DNA of 64,000 bases from Pseudomonas entomophila L48 (lineage in GTDB: Bacteria; Pseudomonadota; Gammaproteobacteria; Pseudomonadales; Pseudomonadaceae): NCBI RefSeq assembly GCF_000026105.1, contig NC_008027.1:4608501-4672500 (forward strand). The letters run 5' to 3'. Below the pieces are notes generated by a model. It was not told the DNA's origin. It did no database searches and saw nothing but the letters and a program-made list of their open reading frames with translations. Both the position numbers and the translations under genes were made by a program. Below are positions 42,798 to 53,827 of the stretch, one piece after another; the first letter of the stretch is position 1, and every line of letters starts with the position of its first letter.

Positions 42798-45700
42798 ATG
42801 TCGAAGTTCTTTATCGATCGCCCGATCTTCGCCTGGGTGATCGCCCTGGTGATCATGCTGGTCGGCGCCTTGTCGATCCTGAAGCTGCCGATCAACCAGT
42901 ACCCGAGCATCGCCCCACCGGCCATCGCCATCTCCGTCACTTACCCTGGCGCCTCGGCGCAGACGGTGCAGGACACCGTGGTGCAGGTGATCGAGCAGCA
43001 GCTCAACGGTATCGACAACCTGCGTTATGTGTCGTCGGAAAGTAACTCCGACGGCAGCATGACCATCACCGCCACCTTCGAGCAAGGCACCAACTCCGAC
43101 ACCGCGCAGGTCCAGGTCCAGAACAAGCTGAACCTGGCCACCCCGCTGCTGCCGCAGGAAGTGCAGCAGCAAGGTATCCGTGTCACCAAGGCCGTGAAGA
43201 ACTTCCTGCTGGTGATCGGCCTGGTGTCCGAAGACGGCAGCATGAGCAAGGACGACCTGGCCAACTACATCGTCTCCAACATGCAGGACCCGATCTCGCG
43301 GACCGCAGGCGTCGGTGACTTCCAGGTGTTCGGTGCCCAGTACGCCATGCGTATCTGGCTGGATCCGGCCAAGCTGAACAAGTTCCAGCTGACCCCGGTC
43401 GATGTGCGCACCGCCGTGGCCGCGCAGAACGTCCAGGTCTCGTCCGGCCAACTCGGCGGCCTGCCGGCATTGCCGGGCACCCAGCTCAACGCCACCATCA
43501 TCGGCAAGACCCGCCTGCAGACCGCCGAGCAGTTCGAGAAGATCCTGCTCAAGGTCAACAATGACGGCTCCCAGGTACGCCTGGGCGATGTCGCCACGGT
43601 TGGCCTGGGTGGCGAGAACTACGCCATCAGCGCCCAATACAACGGCATGCCGGCCTCGGGCCTGGCGGTCAAGCTGGCCACCGGCGCCAACGCCCTGGAT
43701 ACCGCCAAGGCGCTGCGCAAGACCATCAGCGACCTGGAACCGTTCTTCCCGCCGGGCGTGAAGGCCGTGTTCCCGTATGACACCACCCCAGTGGTCACCG
43801 AGTCGATCAGCGGGGTGATCCACACCCTGATCGAGGCCGTGGTCCTGGTGTTCCTGGTGATGTACCTGTTCCTGCAGAACTTCCGCGCCACCATCATCAC
43901 CACCATGACCGTGCCGGTGGTGTTGCTGGGTACCTTCGGCATCCTTGCCGCCGCCGGCTTCAGCATCAACACCCTGACCATGTTCGCCATGGTCCTGGCC
44001 ATCGGCTTGCTGGTGGACGACGCCATCGTCGTGGTGGAGAACGTCGAGCGGGTGATGTCCGAGGAAGGGTTGCCGCCCAAGGAAGCGACCAAGCGTTCCA
44101 TGGAGCAGATCCAGGGCGCGCTGGTGGGTATTGCCCTGGTGCTGTCGGCGGTACTGCTGCCAATGGCCTTCTTCGGCGGTTCCACCGGTGTGATCTATCG
44201 CCAGTTCTCCATCACCATCGTCTCGGCCATGGGCCTGTCGGTGCTGGTGGCGCTGATCTTCACCCCGGCCTTGTGCGCCACCATGCTCAAGCCGCTGAAG
44301 AAGGGCGAGCACCATGTGGCCAAGCGCGGTTTCTTCGGCTGGTTCAACCGCAACTTCGACCGCAGTGTTGTCGGCTACGAGCGTAGCGTCGGCACCATCC
44401 TGCGCAACAAGATCCCGTTCCTGCTGGCCTACGCCCTGATCGTGGTCGGCATGATCTGGCTGTTCGCCCGTATCCCCACCGCGTTCCTGCCGGAAGAAGA
44501 CCAGGGCGTACTGTTCGCCCAGGTGCAGACCCCAGCCGGTTCCAGTGCCGAGCGCACCCAGGTGGTGGTCGACCAGATGCGCGAGTACCTGCTCGACAAG
44601 GAAGCCGACACCGTGGCATCGGTGTTCACCGTCAACGGCTTCAACTTCGCCGGCCGTGGCCAGAGCTCGGGCATGGCGTTCATCATGCTCAAGCCATGGG
44701 ACGAGCGCTCGAAGGAGAACAGTGTGTTCGCCCTCGCCCAGCGCGCACAGATGCACTTCTTCAGCTTCCGCGACGCGATGGTGTTCGCCTTCGCCCCGCC
44801 GGCGGTACTCGAACTGGGTAACGCCACCGGCTTCGACGTGTTCCTCCAGGACCGCGCCGGCGTCGGCCACGCGAAACTGATGGAAGCACGCAACCAGTTC
44901 CTGGCCAAGGCCGCGCAGAGCAAGATCCTCAGCGCGGTGCGCCCGAACGGCCTGAACGACGAGCCGCAGTACCAGCTGACCATCGACGACGAACGCGCCA
45001 GCGCCCTGGGCGTGACCATCGCCGACATCAACAACACCCTGTCGATCGCCCTGGGCGGTAGCTACGTCAACGACTTCATCGACCGCGGTCGGGTCAAGAA
45101 GGTCTACATCCAGGGCGAGCCGAACTCGCGGATGAGCCCGGAAGACCTGCAGAAGTGGTACGTGCGCAACGGCAAGGGCGAGATGGTGCCGTTCTCCTCC
45201 TTCGCCAAGGGCGAATGGAGCTACGGCTCGCCCAAGCTGTCGCGCTACAACGGTGTGGAAGCGGTGGAGATCCTCGGTACCCCGGCCCCGGGCTACAGTA
45301 CCGGTGAAGCCATGGCCGAAGTCGAGCGTATCGCCGGCGAACTACCAACCGGCATCGGTTACTCCTGGACCGGCATGTCCTACGAGGAAAAACTCTCCGG
45401 CTCGCAGATGCCGGCGCTGTTCGCCCTCTCGGTGCTGTTCGTGTTCCTGTGCCTGGCGGCGCTGTATGAAAGCTGGTCGATCCCGATCGCGGTGGTGCTG
45501 GTAGTGCCATTGGGTATCATCGGTGCCCTGCTCGCCACCAGCCTGCGCGGTCTGTCCAACGACGTGTACTTCCTGGTCGGCCTGCTGACCACGATCGGCC
45601 TGGCGGCGAAGAACGCCATCCTGATCGTCGAGTTCGCCAAGGAGCTGCACGAGCAAGGCCGCAGCCTGTACGACGCGGCGATCGAGGCGTGCCGCATGCG

Positions 45701-45950
45701 TCTGCGCCCCATCATCATGACTTCGCTGGCGTTCATCCTCGGCGTGGTACCGTTGACCATCGCCAGCGGCGCCGGCGCGGGCAGCCAGCACGCCATCGGT
45801 ACCGGCGTGATCGGCGGCATGATCAGTGCGACCGTGCTTGCAATCTTCTGGGTACCGCTATTCTTCGTCGCTGTGTCGTCGCTGTTCGGCAGCAAAGAAC
45901 CGAAACAGGACGCCACCCCTGAAACTCCACGTTATGAGGCTGGGCAATGA
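42798..45950 (+). CDS. ttgB: TtgB, RND multidrug/solvent efflux transporter
   Basis: 1050 residues, HAE1-type RND pump like MexB/AcrB. Begins [20 protein letters not shown]; proton-relay aspartates in TM4 ([20 protein letters not shown]); large periplasmic loops after TM1 and TM7; twelve helices; ends in a hydrophilic tail. Exports solvents, beta-lactams, chloramphenicol, flavonoids. Stop overlaps ttgC start by 4 bp. Confidence 0.97.
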   Translation: MSKFFIDRPIFAWVIALVIMLVGALSILKLPINQYPSIAPPAIAISVTYPGASAQTVQDTVVQVIEQQLNGIDNLRYVSSESNSDGSMTITATFEQGTNSDTAQVQVQNKLNLATPLLPQEVQQQGIRVTKAVKNFLLVIGLVSEDGSMSKDDLANYIVSNMQDPISRTAGVGDFQVFGAQYAMRIWLDPAKLNKFQLTPVDVRTAVAAQNVQVSSGQLGGLPALPGTQLNATIIGKTRLQTAEQFEKILLKVNNDGSQVRLGDVATVGLGGENYAISAQYNGMPASGLAVKLATGANALDTAKALRKTISDLEPFFPPGVKAVFPYDTTPVVTESISGVIHTLIEAVVLVFLVMYLFLQNFRATIITTMTVPVVLLGTFGILAAAGFSINTLTMFAMVLAIGLLVDDAIVVVENVERVMSEEGLPPKEATKRSMEQIQGALVGIALVLSAVLLPMAFFGGSTGVIYRQFSITIVSAMGLSVLVALIFTPALCATMLKPLKKGEHHVAKRGFFGWFNRNFDRSVVGYERSVGTILRNKIPFLLAYALIVVGMIWLFARIPTAFLPEEDQGVLFAQVQTPAGSSAERTQVVVDQMREYLLDKEADTVASVFTVNGFNFAGRGQSSGMAFIMLKPWDERSKENSVFALAQRAQMHFFSFRDAMVFAFAPPAVLELGNATGFDVFLQDRAGVGHAKLMEARNQFLAKAAQSKILSAVRPNGLNDEPQYQLTIDDERASALGVTIADINNTLSIALGGSYVNDFIDRGRVKKVYIQGEPNSRMSPEDLQKWYVRNGKGEMVPFSSFAKGEWSYGSPKLSRYNGVEAVEILGTPAPGYSTGEAMAEVERIAGELPTGIGYSWTGMSYEEKLSGSQMPALFALSVLFVFLCLAALYESWSIPIAVVLVVPLGIIGALLATSLRGLSNDVYFLVGLLTTIGLAAKNAILIVEFAKELHEQGRSLYDAAIEACRMRLRPIIMTSLAFILGVVPLTIASGAGAGSQHAIGTGVIGGMISATVLAIFWVPLFFVAVSSLFGSKEPKQDATPETPRYEAGQ

Positions 45951-47392
45951 CCAAGTCTTTGTTGTCCCTGGCGGTCACCGCCTTCATTCTCGGCGGCTGC
46001 TCGCTGATCCCCGACTACCAGGCGCCTGAGGCGCCGGTGGCCGCGCAGTGGCCGCAAGGCCCTGCGTACTCGCCGACCGAGTCCGCCAACGTCGCCGCCG
46101 CCGAACAGGGCTGGCGCCAGTTCTTCCACGACCCGGCGCTGCAGCAGCTGGTGCAGACTTCGCTGGAAAACAACCGTGACCTGCGCGTGGCGGCGCTTAA
46201 TATCGACGCCTACCGTGCGCAGTACCGCATCCAGCGTGCCGACCTGTTCCCGGCGGTATCGGCCAACGGCAGTGGCAGCCGCCAGCGGGTACCGGCGAAC
46301 ATGTCGCAGACCGGCGAAGCGAACATCACCAGCCAATACTCGGCGACCCTGGGTGTCAGCGCCTACGAGCTGGACCTGTTCGGCCGCGTGCGCAGCCTGA
46401 CGGAGCAGGCCCTGGAGACCTACCTCTCCAGCGAGCAGGCACGTCGCTCCACGCAGATCAGCCTGGTGGCCAGCGTGGCCAACGCCTACTACACCTGGCA
46501 GGCCGACCAGGCGCTGCTCAAGCTGACCGAAGAAACGCTCAAGACGTACGAAGAGAGCTACAACCTGACCCGCCGCAGCAATGAGGTGGGCGTGGCTTCG
46601 GCCCTGGACCTGAGCCAGGCGCGTACCGCCGTCGAAGGCGCGCGGGTCAAGCTGTCGCAGTACCAGCGCCTGGTCGCCCAGGACCTGAACAGCCTGACCG
46701 TGCTGGTGGGTACCGGCGTGCCGGCCAACCTGCCCAAGCCGCTTGAGCTCAATGCCGACCAACTGGCCGAGGTGCCGGCCGGCCTGCCGTCCGACATCCT
46801 CCAGCGTCGCCCGGACATCCAGGAGGCCGAGCACCTGCTCAAGGCGGCCAACGCCAACATCGGCGCCGCCCGCGCAGCGTTCTTCCCGAGCATCAGCCTG
46901 ACCGCCAATGCCGGTACCCTGAGCCCGGACATGGGCGGGCTGTTCAAGGGTGGCTCGGGCACCTGGCTGTTCCAGCCGCAGATCAACCTGCCGATCTTCA
47001 ACGCCGGCAGCCTGAAAGCGAGCCTGGACTACTCGAAGATCCAGAAGGACATCAACGTCGCCAAGTACGAGAAGACCATCCAGACCGCCTTCCAGGAAGT
47101 CGCCGATGGCCTGGCCGCACGCAAGACGTTCGAAGAGCAGCTGCAGGCGCAACGCGACCTGGTGGCGGCGAACCAGGACTACTACCGCCTGGCCGAACGC
47201 CGCTACCGTATCGGCATCGACAGCAACCTGACCTTCCTCGACGCCCAGCGCAACCTGTTCAGTGCCCAGCAGGCGCTGATCAGCGACCGCCTGTCGCAAC
47301 TGGTCAGCGAGGTCAACCTGTACAAGGCCCTCGGTGGCGGCTGGTACGAGCAGACCCAGCAACAGGCCTCGATCCAGACGCCGAAAGGCTGA
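45947..47392 (+). CDS. ttgC: TtgC, outer-membrane efflux channel lipoprotein
   Basis: 481 residues. Lipobox ILGGCS at the N-terminus, then two OEP repeats ([40 protein letters not shown]), the OprM/TolC family trimer channel. Final gene of ttgABC, coupled to ttgB by ATGA, with a terminator at 47412. Confidence 0.96.
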   Translation: MTKSLLSLAVTAFILGGCSLIPDYQAPEAPVAAQWPQGPAYSPTESANVAAAEQGWRQFFHDPALQQLVQTSLENNRDLRVAALNIDAYRAQYRIQRADLFPAVSANGSGSRQRVPANMSQTGEANITSQYSATLGVSAYELDLFGRVRSLTEQALETYLSSEQARRSTQISLVASVANAYYTWQADQALLKLTEETLKTYEESYNLTRRSNEVGVASALDLSQARTAVEGARVKLSQYQRLVAQDLNSLTVLVGTGVPANLPKPLELNADQLAEVPAGLPSDILQRRPDIQEAEHLLKAANANIGAARAAFFPSISLTANAGTLSPDMGGLFKGGSGTWLFQPQINLPIFNAGSLKASLDYSKIQKDINVAKYEKTIQTAFQEVADGLAARKTFEEQLQAQRDLVAANQDYYRLAERRYRIGIDSNLTFLDAQRNLFSAQQALISDRLSQLVSEVNLYKALGGGWYEQTQQQASIQTPKG

Positions 47393-47411
47393 TTGGTTCG
47401 GTAACAGCATC

Positions 47412-47438
47412 AAGCCCACCCGCGCGGTGGGCTTTTTG
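47412..47438 (+). terminator. Rho-independent terminator of ttgABC
   Basis: AAGCCCACC / GGTGGGCTT stem with a CGCGC-type loop and a T run (TTTTTGTTT). Confidence 0.9.
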
Positions 47439-47450
47439 TTTCAAAGCCCG

Positions 47451-47507
47451 TTCGCCGGCAAGCCGGCTCCTACACTGATCCCGGTAGGAGCCGGCTTGCC
47501 GGCGAAC
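47451..47507. repeat. REP pair
   Basis: TTCGCCGGCAAGCCGGCTCC TACA and GTAGGAGCCGGCTTGCCGGC GAAC, inverted, 14 bp apart, between ttgC terminator and the porin gene. Confidence 0.85.
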
Positions 47508-47685
47508 CGCTGCCACAATGCGTTCGATAATCGCCCCATTCCGCTTACGACGAATTGCCTCGCCCCCGCCCTGCCCCGCACCATCGCCCACGCAACGTTG
47601 CACAAGCTCTCAAAAATGAAGCCAAACCCTGCGGCCCGCACCCGCAGCGCCCCGGCTCGCCCAATAAAAACAAGAGATCCAAGCG

Positions 47686-48939
47686 ATGAGCACTTTGCAC
47701 CCCGCACGCCAGCTGCTGCCCGGCCTGTTGGCCCTGTCCTGCGCCGTCCCCACCCTGGCCGCCGAAGGCGGCTTCGTGGACGACGCCAAGGCCAGCTTCA
47801 ACCTGCGCAATTTCTACATCAACCGCAACTTCGTCGACCCAGCCAACCCCCAGGGCAAGGCCGAGGAATGGACCCAAAGCTTCATCCTCGATGCCCGCTC
47901 CGGCTTCACCCAGGGCACCATCGGCTTCGGCGTGGACATGCTGGGGCTGTATTCGCTCAAGCTCGATGGCGGCAAGGGCACGGCCGGCACCCACTTATTA
48001 CCCGTGCATGACGACGGCCGCCCGGCGGATGATTTCGGCCGGCTGGGCGTGGCGCTCAAGGCGCGCCTGTCGCAGACTGAACTGAAGGTCGGCGAATGGA
48101 TGCCGGTGCTGCCGATCCTGCGCTCCGACGATGGGCGCTCGCTGCCGCAAACCTTCCGCGGCGGCCAGCTCACGTCACGGGAACTCGACGGCCTGACCCT
48201 CTACGCCGGCCAGTTCCGCGGCAATAGCCCGCGCAATGACGCCAGCATGGAAGACATGTTCATGCAGGGCCGCACCGGCATTACCTCCGACCGCTTCAAC
48301 TTTGCCGGTGGCGAGTACACCTTCAACGACAAGCGCACGATGCTCGGCCTGTGGAACGCCCAGCTCAAGGATATCTACCGCCAGCAGTACGTGAACCTGG
48401 TGCACAGCCAGCCCCTGGGCGAATGGACCCTGGGCGCCAACCTCGGCTACTTCCTCGGCAAGGAAGACGGCAGCGCCCGCGCCGGCGACCTGGATAACCG
48501 CACCGCCTCGGCCATGCTCTCCGCGCGCTACAAGGGGCATACCTTCTATATCGGCCTGCAGAAGGTCAGCGGCGACGATGCCTGGATGCGGGTCAACGGC
48601 ACCAGTGGCGGCACCCTGGCCAACGACAGCTACAACGCCAGTTTCGACAATGCCAAGGAGCGCTCCTGGCAGCTGCGCCATGATTTCAATTTCGTCACTG
48701 TCGGGCTTCCTGGGCTGACCTTGATGAACCGCTATATCAAAGGTGACAACGTGCATACCAGTGCAGTGGACGACGGCAAGGAGTGGGCGCGGGAAACGGA
48801 GCTGGCCTATGTGGTGCAGTCCGGGGTGTTCAAGGACCTGTCGGTGAAGTGGCGCAATTCGACCATGCGCCGGGATTTCAGCAGCAATGCGTTCGATGAG
48901 AACCGGGTGATCGTGAGTTATCCGTTGAATCTGTTGTGA
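47686..48939 (+). CDS. OprD-family outer-membrane porin
   Basis: 417 residues, signal peptide ending PTLAA. OprD features: FVDDAKASFNLRNFYINRNF at the N-terminus, EEWTQSFILDARSGFTQGTI, GVALKARLSQTELKVGEWMP, and a C-terminal strand DENRVIVSYPLNLL. The OpdK/BenF-like (aromatic acid) branch is likeliest; substrate not determinable. Same strand as the LysR gene at 49120 after a REP pair. Confidence 0.9.
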   Translation: MSTLHPARQLLPGLLALSCAVPTLAAEGGFVDDAKASFNLRNFYINRNFVDPANPQGKAEEWTQSFILDARSGFTQGTIGFGVDMLGLYSLKLDGGKGTAGTHLLPVHDDGRPADDFGRLGVALKARLSQTELKVGEWMPVLPILRSDDGRSLPQTFRGGQLTSRELDGLTLYAGQFRGNSPRNDASMEDMFMQGRTGITSDRFNFAGGEYTFNDKRTMLGLWNAQLKDIYRQQYVNLVHSQPLGEWTLGANLGYFLGKEDGSARAGDLDNRTASAMLSARYKGHTFYIGLQKVSGDDAWMRVNGTSGGTLANDSYNASFDNAKERSWQLRHDFNFVTVGLPGLTLMNRYIKGDNVHTSAVDDGKEWARETELAYVVQSGVFKDLSVKWRNSTMRRDFSSNAFDENRVIVSYPLNLL

Positions 48940-48943
48940 GGCG

Positions 48944-49010
48944 GTTCGCCGGCAAGCCGGCTCCTACAATGGCGCGCCGCTCCCAGGTAGGAGGCGGCTT
49001 GCCGGCGAAC
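48944..49010. repeat. REP pair after oprD-type gene
   Basis: GTTCGCCGGCAAGCCGGCTC CTACA then GTAGGAGGCGGCTTGCCGGC GAAC in inverted order. Confidence 0.85.
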
Positions 49011-49119
49011 GGTCTATGCACATAACAAAATCTACTAAAAACAACAAATAATCATTGTTGACGCTATATGCAACAGCCACTAAAAACGAGGACTGATCAC
49101 CCACCACTAGAGCCCGAGC

Positions 49120-50103
49120 ATGGACCTCCGCCAACTGCGCTATTTCATCGCCCTCACCGAATATCGCAGTTTCATCCGCGCCGCCGAGGCCATGGGCATC
49201 ACCCAACCCGCCTTCAGCCGTGCCATTCAGAACCTCGAACAGACCCTCGGCTGCAGCCTGATCGATCGCGGCAACAAGGTCCTGCCGCCCACTCCGGAAG
49301 GCCAGGTGGTGCTGCAACACGCCCGGCGCCTGGTGCAAGGCGCGGCTCAGCTGAACAACGAAGTCCTGCAAATGACCAAGCTCGATGCCGGCGAACTGCA
49401 TTTCGGCAGTGGCCCCGCGCTGGCCGTGCACCTGGTGCCACAGGCGTTACAGCACTTCATCGAACACCACCCAGGCATCCGCAGCGCGCTGCTGGTCGAC
49501 AACGCCGAACGCCTGGGCCAGGCCCTGCGTCGCGAACAGATCGAGTTCTTCGTCGATGATATCCGTCCGTTCGAGGCCGACCCGAACTTCCACACCGAGC
49601 CACTCAAACCACGCCCCGGCCTGTTCTTCTGCCGCCCCGAACACCCTTTGCTGGCCAAGGACAGCCTGTCGACCAACGACCTGTTCGCCTACCCGCTGGC
49701 CAGTGCCCTGCTTGCTCCCGGTGTGCGCAAGCGCCTGGCCAACCTCAGCGGGCGCAGCGACTTCACCCCGCACCTGCAGACCGAACACCTGGCAGTGCTG
49801 CGCAGCGTGGTGCTGGCCAGCGATGCGATCGGTACCGCCAGTGAAGAAGCCGTCAGCGAGGACCTGGCCGCCGGCCGCCTGGTGCGCCTGCACTGGCGCA
49901 ACCTGCCCCCGGGGCTGGAAGTATTGAGCGTACGCTGCGGGGTGATCAGCCGCAGCGGCTATCGTCTGTCACCCGCTGCCCGCGCGATGATCGATACGCT
50001 GGTCAGCCTGGATGCTGCGCCATCGCCCGCAGACGCGGCGCATCGACAATCTCCACCTCGCCATAGCCCAGGCGCACCACGCCGGACTGTTCGAGGCTCC
50101 TGA
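49120..50103 (+). CDS. LysR-family regulator with 3' end overlapping a convergent gene
   Basis: 327 residues. wHTH (MDLRQLRYFIALTEYRSFIR, ITQPAFSRAIQNLEQTLGCS) and a substrate-binding domain (GELHFGSGPALAVHLVPQAL). The last ~33 residues (from about residue 295, rich in Pro/Arg/Ser) run past the normal LysR end and lie on the opposite strand of the Crp/Fnr gene (overlap 50003-50103). The tail probably arose by loss of an earlier stop. May regulate the OprD-type porin upstream. Confidence 0.85.
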   Translation: MDLRQLRYFIALTEYRSFIRAAEAMGITQPAFSRAIQNLEQTLGCSLIDRGNKVLPPTPEGQVVLQHARRLVQGAAQLNNEVLQMTKLDAGELHFGSGPALAVHLVPQALQHFIEHHPGIRSALLVDNAERLGQALRREQIEFFVDDIRPFEADPNFHTEPLKPRPGLFFCRPEHPLLAKDSLSTNDLFAYPLASALLAPGVRKRLANLSGRSDFTPHLQTEHLAVLRSVVLASDAIGTASEEAVSEDLAAGRLVRLHWRNLPPGLEVLSVRCGVISRSGYRLSPAARAMIDTLVSLDAAPSPADAAHRQSPPRHSPGAPRRTVRGS

Positions 50104-50689
50104 GAATCTGGTTGATGGTCTGGCGCGACAACGACAGCATCAAAGCCAGTTGCTCTTGCGAGAGCTGCAACCGCCACTGTGGCACATCCCGTTCACCATA
50201 GCCCTCGGCAATCTGCAGCAGCCGATGAGCCAGGCGCGGCGCTGCAGCCAGCAGGCTTTGCTGCTCAAGGGCAATGAACACCCAACGCAGCTTGTGGCTC
50301 ATCAACAGAGCCAGCTCGCGCCAGTGCCAAGGCTCGCGGTCAAGCCACTCCAACAGCGGCGCCTGGGGTATCCACAGCAACCGTGTCGCACCTTCGGCGA
50401 AAGCGTCATGGGTACGCGGCTGGCCGTCGAACAGGCTGATCTCACCAAACCAGTTGGGCGCTTCGACCAGGGTCAGCAACGCCTCCTTGCCTTCGCTGCT
50501 GACCGCCCCCACGCGCATCGCCCCGTCGAGCACCGCATACAGGCCGCAGGGCGCGTCGCCGCGCTGGAACAGACACTGCCCGGGTGCCAGCTCGCGAAAC
50601 CGGGCCAAGGCCAGCAGGCTATCCTGAACATGTACGGGCAACTGCCGGAACCACTGGCCGTGCAACAGCTGGGTACGTGGATCGTGCAT
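50003..50689 (-). CDS. Crp/Fnr-family transcriptional regulator
   Basis: 228 residues. Cyclic-nucleotide-binding-like domain (ELAPGQCLFQRGDAPCGLYA, LVEAPNWFGEISLFDGQPRT), dimer helix, and C-terminal Crp HTH (LSQEQLALMLSLSRQTINQI). Lacks the N-terminal Cys cluster of Fnr. Divergent from the Mpo1-like gene at 50780. The terminal ~100 bp overlap the LysR gene tail-to-tail. Confidence 0.88.
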   Translation of the reverse strand: MHDPRTQLLHGQWFRQLPVHVQDSLLALARFRELAPGQCLFQRGDAPCGLYAVLDGAMRVGAVSSEGKEALLTLVEAPNWFGEISLFDGQPRTHDAFAEGATRLLWIPQAPLLEWLDREPWHWRELALLMSHKLRWVFIALEQQSLLAAAPRLAHRLLQIAEGYGERDVPQWRLQLSQEQLALMLSLSRQTINQILRSLEQSGVVRLGYGEVEIVDAPRLRAMAQHPG

Positions 50690-50779
50690 GGCACCTCACA
50701 AATGGACTCTGTCGGCCAGGCGACAGACGACGATGGATGAACGGGGCAAGCTGGCGTCACAAAGAACGGAGGAACAACA

Positions 50780-51304
50780 ATGAAAAACCTCGTCGATCAC
50801 CTGAGTCAATACGCGGCCTACCACCGTGACCCACGCAACATCGCCACCCACTTCATCGGCATCCCGTTGATCGTGCTGGCCGTGAGCATCCTGCTGTCGC
50901 GGCCCGGCTGGGACGTGGGCGGCCTCTGGTTATCACCGGCCCTGCTGCTGGCGACCTGGTCGGTGTGGTTCTACCTGCGCCTGGACACCCGCTTCGGCCT
51001 GGTGATGGGCCTGTTGCTGGGCCTGTGCCTGTGGGCCGGGCAGGCCGTGGCGGTACAGACCACCGGGCTGTGGCTGAGTGCCGGCCTGGGTGCGTTCGTC
51101 ATCGGCTGGGTCATCCAGTTCGTCGGGCACTGGTATGAAGGGCGTAAGCCGGCATTCGTCGACGACCTCAGCGGTTTGATCGTCGGGCCGCTGTTCGTGG
51201 TGGCGGAGCTGGCCTTCATGGCCGGACTGTGCGGCGACTTGAAGCGAGCCGTGGAAGCCAATGCCGGACCGGTAGCGGTGCGTCAGAAGAAAGCGGCGAT
51301 CTGA
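50780..51304 (+). CDS. Mpo1/DUF962-like membrane protein
   Basis: 174 residues. Motifs of the DUF962/YGL010w (Mpo1) family: YAAYHRDPRNIATHFIGIP and QFVGHWYEGRKPAFVDDLSG, which supply the conserved His residues, within four membrane helices. Mpo1 is an Fe(II) dioxygenase that alpha-oxidises 2-hydroxy fatty acids. GGAGGAACA RBS 8 bases before ATG. Confidence 0.85.
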   Translation: MKNLVDHLSQYAAYHRDPRNIATHFIGIPLIVLAVSILLSRPGWDVGGLWLSPALLLATWSVWFYLRLDTRFGLVMGLLLGLCLWAGQAVAVQTTGLWLSAGLGAFVIGWVIQFVGHWYEGRKPAFVDDLSGLIVGPLFVVAELAFMAGLCGDLKRAVEANAGPVAVRQKKAAI

Positions 51305-51403
51305 GATCTCGGGGGCCGCGATGCGGCCCTCTCCTTCGTCTACCATTGAAACCTGCCAACCACCGCCCCATCTAAGCACCATAGCCATTCACGCAGGTGC
51401 CCC

Positions 51404-53827
51404 ATGAGCGACCAGCAGGATTTCCCGGAACGCCCCGACGAACACAGCGAAGTCGAACACCTCGATCCAGCGGCCAGCACCGGCCACCACCTTGCCCTGC
51501 CCGGCCAGCAACTGCCGGACAAGGTCTACGTGATCCCGATCCACAACCGCCCGTTCTTCCCCGCGCAAGTGCTGCCGGTGATCGTCAACGAAGAGCCCTG
51601 GGCCGAAACCCTCGACCTGGTGGCCAACACCCCGCACCGCTCGTTGGCGCTGTTCTTCATGGACACCCCGCCCGAAGACCACCGCCATTTCGACACCAAG
51701 GCGCTCCCTGAGTACGGCACCCTGGTGAAGGTGCACCACGCCAGCCGCGAAGGCGGCAAGCTGCAGTTCGTCGCCCAGGGCCTGACCCGGGTGCGTATCC
51801 GCACCTGGCTCAAGCACCACCGCCCGCCTTATCTGGTCGAGGTCGAATACCCGCGCCAGCCGTCCGAGCCCACCGACGAGGTGAAGGCCTACGGCATGGC
51901 CCTGATCAACGCGATCAAGGAGCTGCTGCCGCTCAACCCGCTGTACAGCGAAGAGCTGAAGAACTACCTCAACCGCTTCAGCCCCAACGACCCCTCGCCG
52001 CTGACCGACTTCGCCGCCGCGCTGACCTCCGCCACCGGCAACCAGCTGCAGGAAGTGCTCGACTGCGTGCCCATGCTCAAGCGCATGGAAAAGGTTCTGC
52101 CGATGCTGCGCAAGGAGGTCGAGGTCGCCCGGCTGCAGAACGAGATTTCCGCAGAAGTGAACCGACAGATCGGCGAGCACCAGCGCGAGTTCTTCCTGAA
52201 AGAACAGCTCAAGGTCATCCAGCAGGAGCTGGGCCTGACCAAGGACGACCGCAGCGCCGACCTCGAGCAGTTCCAGCAACGCCTTGAGGGCAAGACATTG
52301 CCCGAGCAGGCGAAAAAGCGCATCGACGAAGAGATGGGCAAACTGGCCATCCTCGAGACCGGCTCGCCGGAATATGCCGTTACCCGCAACTACCTGGAAT
52401 GGGCCACCGCCCTGCCCTGGGGCATCCAGGGCAAGGACAAGCTCGACCTCAAGCACGCCCGCAAGGTGCTCGACCAGCACCACGCCGGCCTCGACGACAT
52501 CAAGGAGCGCATCCTCGAGTTCCTCGCCGTCGGTGCCTGGAAAGGCGAGATCAGCGGCTCCATCGTGCTGCTGGTCGGCCCGCCTGGGGTGGGCAAGACC
52601 AGCATCGGCAAGTCCATCGCCGAATCCCTGGGTCGGCCGTTCTATCGCTTCAGTGTCGGTGGCATGCGCGACGAAGCGGAGATCAAGGGCCATCGCCGCA
52701 CCTACATCGGCGCCCAGCCCGGCAAGCTGGTGCAGGCGCTGAAGGAGGTCGAGGTGATGAACCCGGTGATCATGCTCGACGAAATCGACAAGATGGGCCA
52801 GAGCTACCAGGGCGATCCGGCCTCGGCGCTGTTGGAGACCCTCGACCCGGAGCAGAACGTCGACTTCCTCGACCACTACCTGGACCTGCGCCTGGACCTG
52901 TCCAAGGTGCTGTTCGTCTGCACCGCCAACACCCTCGACTCGATTCCTGGACCCTTGCTCGACCGCATGGAAGTGATCCGCCTGTCCGGCTATATCACCG
53001 AAGAGAAGCTGGCCATCGCCAAGCGCCACCTGTGGCCCAAGCAACTGGAGAAGGCCGGGGTTTCGAAGCACAGCCTGAGCATCAGTGACAGCGCCCTGCG
53101 CACGGTGATCGAGGGTTACGCCCGCGAAGCCGGCGTGCGCCAGTTGGAGAAGCAACTGGGCAAACTGGTGCGCAAGTCGGTGGTCAAGCTGCTGGAAGAC
53201 CCGGACGCCAAACTCAAGATCGGCACCAAGGACCTGGAGTCAGCCCTGGGCATGCCGGTGTTCCGCAGCGAGCAGGTGCTGGCCGGCAAGGGCGTGATCA
53301 CCGGCCTGGCCTGGACCAGCATGGGCGGCGCCACCCTGCCGATCGAGGCCACGCGTATCCATACCCTGAACCGTGGTCTCAAGCTCACCGGCCAGCTGGG
53401 CGATGTGATGAAGGAGTCGGCAGAGATCGCCTATAGCTACATCAGCTCGAACCTCAAGCAGTTCGGTGGCGCGCCTGGTTACTTCAACGAGGCATTCATC
53501 CACCTGCATGTGCCCGAGGGCGCAACCCCGAAGGACGGTCCGAGCGCCGGGATCACCATGGCCAGCGCGCTGCTGTCGCTGGCCCGTGACCAGGCACCAA
53601 AGAAAGGCGTGGCCATGACCGGCGAGCTCACCCTCACCGGCCAGGTGCTGCCGATCGGTGGGGTACGTGAGAAGGTGATCGCCGCGCGGCGGCAGAAAAT
53701 CTTCGAGCTGATCCTGCCAGAGGCCAATCGAGGGGACTTCGAAGAACTGCCGGAGTACTTGAAGGAAGGACTTACAGTGCATTTCGCCAAACGTTACGCA
53801 GACGTGGCGAAAGTGTTGTTCAGCTGA
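51404..53827 (+). CDS. lon: Lon-type ATP-dependent protease (AsrA-like second Lon)
   Basis: 807 residues. Lon substrate-binding N-domain (VYVIPIHNRPFFPAQVLPVI), AAA+ module (GPPGVGKTSIGKSIA; VIMLDEIDKM), and C-terminal Ser-Lys peptidase with catalytic Ser in TPKDGPSAGITMA and Lys in GGVREKVIAARR. The N-terminus opens with a longer acidic stretch than housekeeping LonA and no clpX or hupB is adjacent, so this is likely the second pseudomonad Lon (P. aeruginosa AsrA-like), linked with stress response. Confidence 0.88.
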   Translation: MSDQQDFPERPDEHSEVEHLDPAASTGHHLALPGQQLPDKVYVIPIHNRPFFPAQVLPVIVNEEPWAETLDLVANTPHRSLALFFMDTPPEDHRHFDTKALPEYGTLVKVHHASREGGKLQFVAQGLTRVRIRTWLKHHRPPYLVEVEYPRQPSEPTDEVKAYGMALINAIKELLPLNPLYSEELKNYLNRFSPNDPSPLTDFAAALTSATGNQLQEVLDCVPMLKRMEKVLPMLRKEVEVARLQNEISAEVNRQIGEHQREFFLKEQLKVIQQELGLTKDDRSADLEQFQQRLEGKTLPEQAKKRIDEEMGKLAILETGSPEYAVTRNYLEWATALPWGIQGKDKLDLKHARKVLDQHHAGLDDIKERILEFLAVGAWKGEISGSIVLLVGPPGVGKTSIGKSIAESLGRPFYRFSVGGMRDEAEIKGHRRTYIGAQPGKLVQALKEVEVMNPVIMLDEIDKMGQSYQGDPASALLETLDPEQNVDFLDHYLDLRLDLSKVLFVCTANTLDSIPGPLLDRMEVIRLSGYITEEKLAIAKRHLWPKQLEKAGVSKHSLSISDSALRTVIEGYAREAGVRQLEKQLGKLVRKSVVKLLEDPDAKLKIGTKDLESALGMPVFRSEQVLAGKGVITGLAWTSMGGATLPIEATRIHTLNRGLKLTGQLGDVMKESAEIAYSYISSNLKQFGGAPGYFNEAFIHLHVPEGATPKDGPSAGITMASALLSLARDQAPKKGVAMTGELTLTGQVLPIGGVREKVIAARRQKIFELILPEANRGDFEELPEYLKEGLTVHFAKRYADVAKVLFS

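Noticed and set aside
41478..44870. Antisense 1130-codon open frame opposite ttgA/ttgB
   Set aside because: Composition-driven shadow of high-GC coding DNA; ttgA and ttgB are unmistakable on the other strand and the antisense product resembles no protein family.
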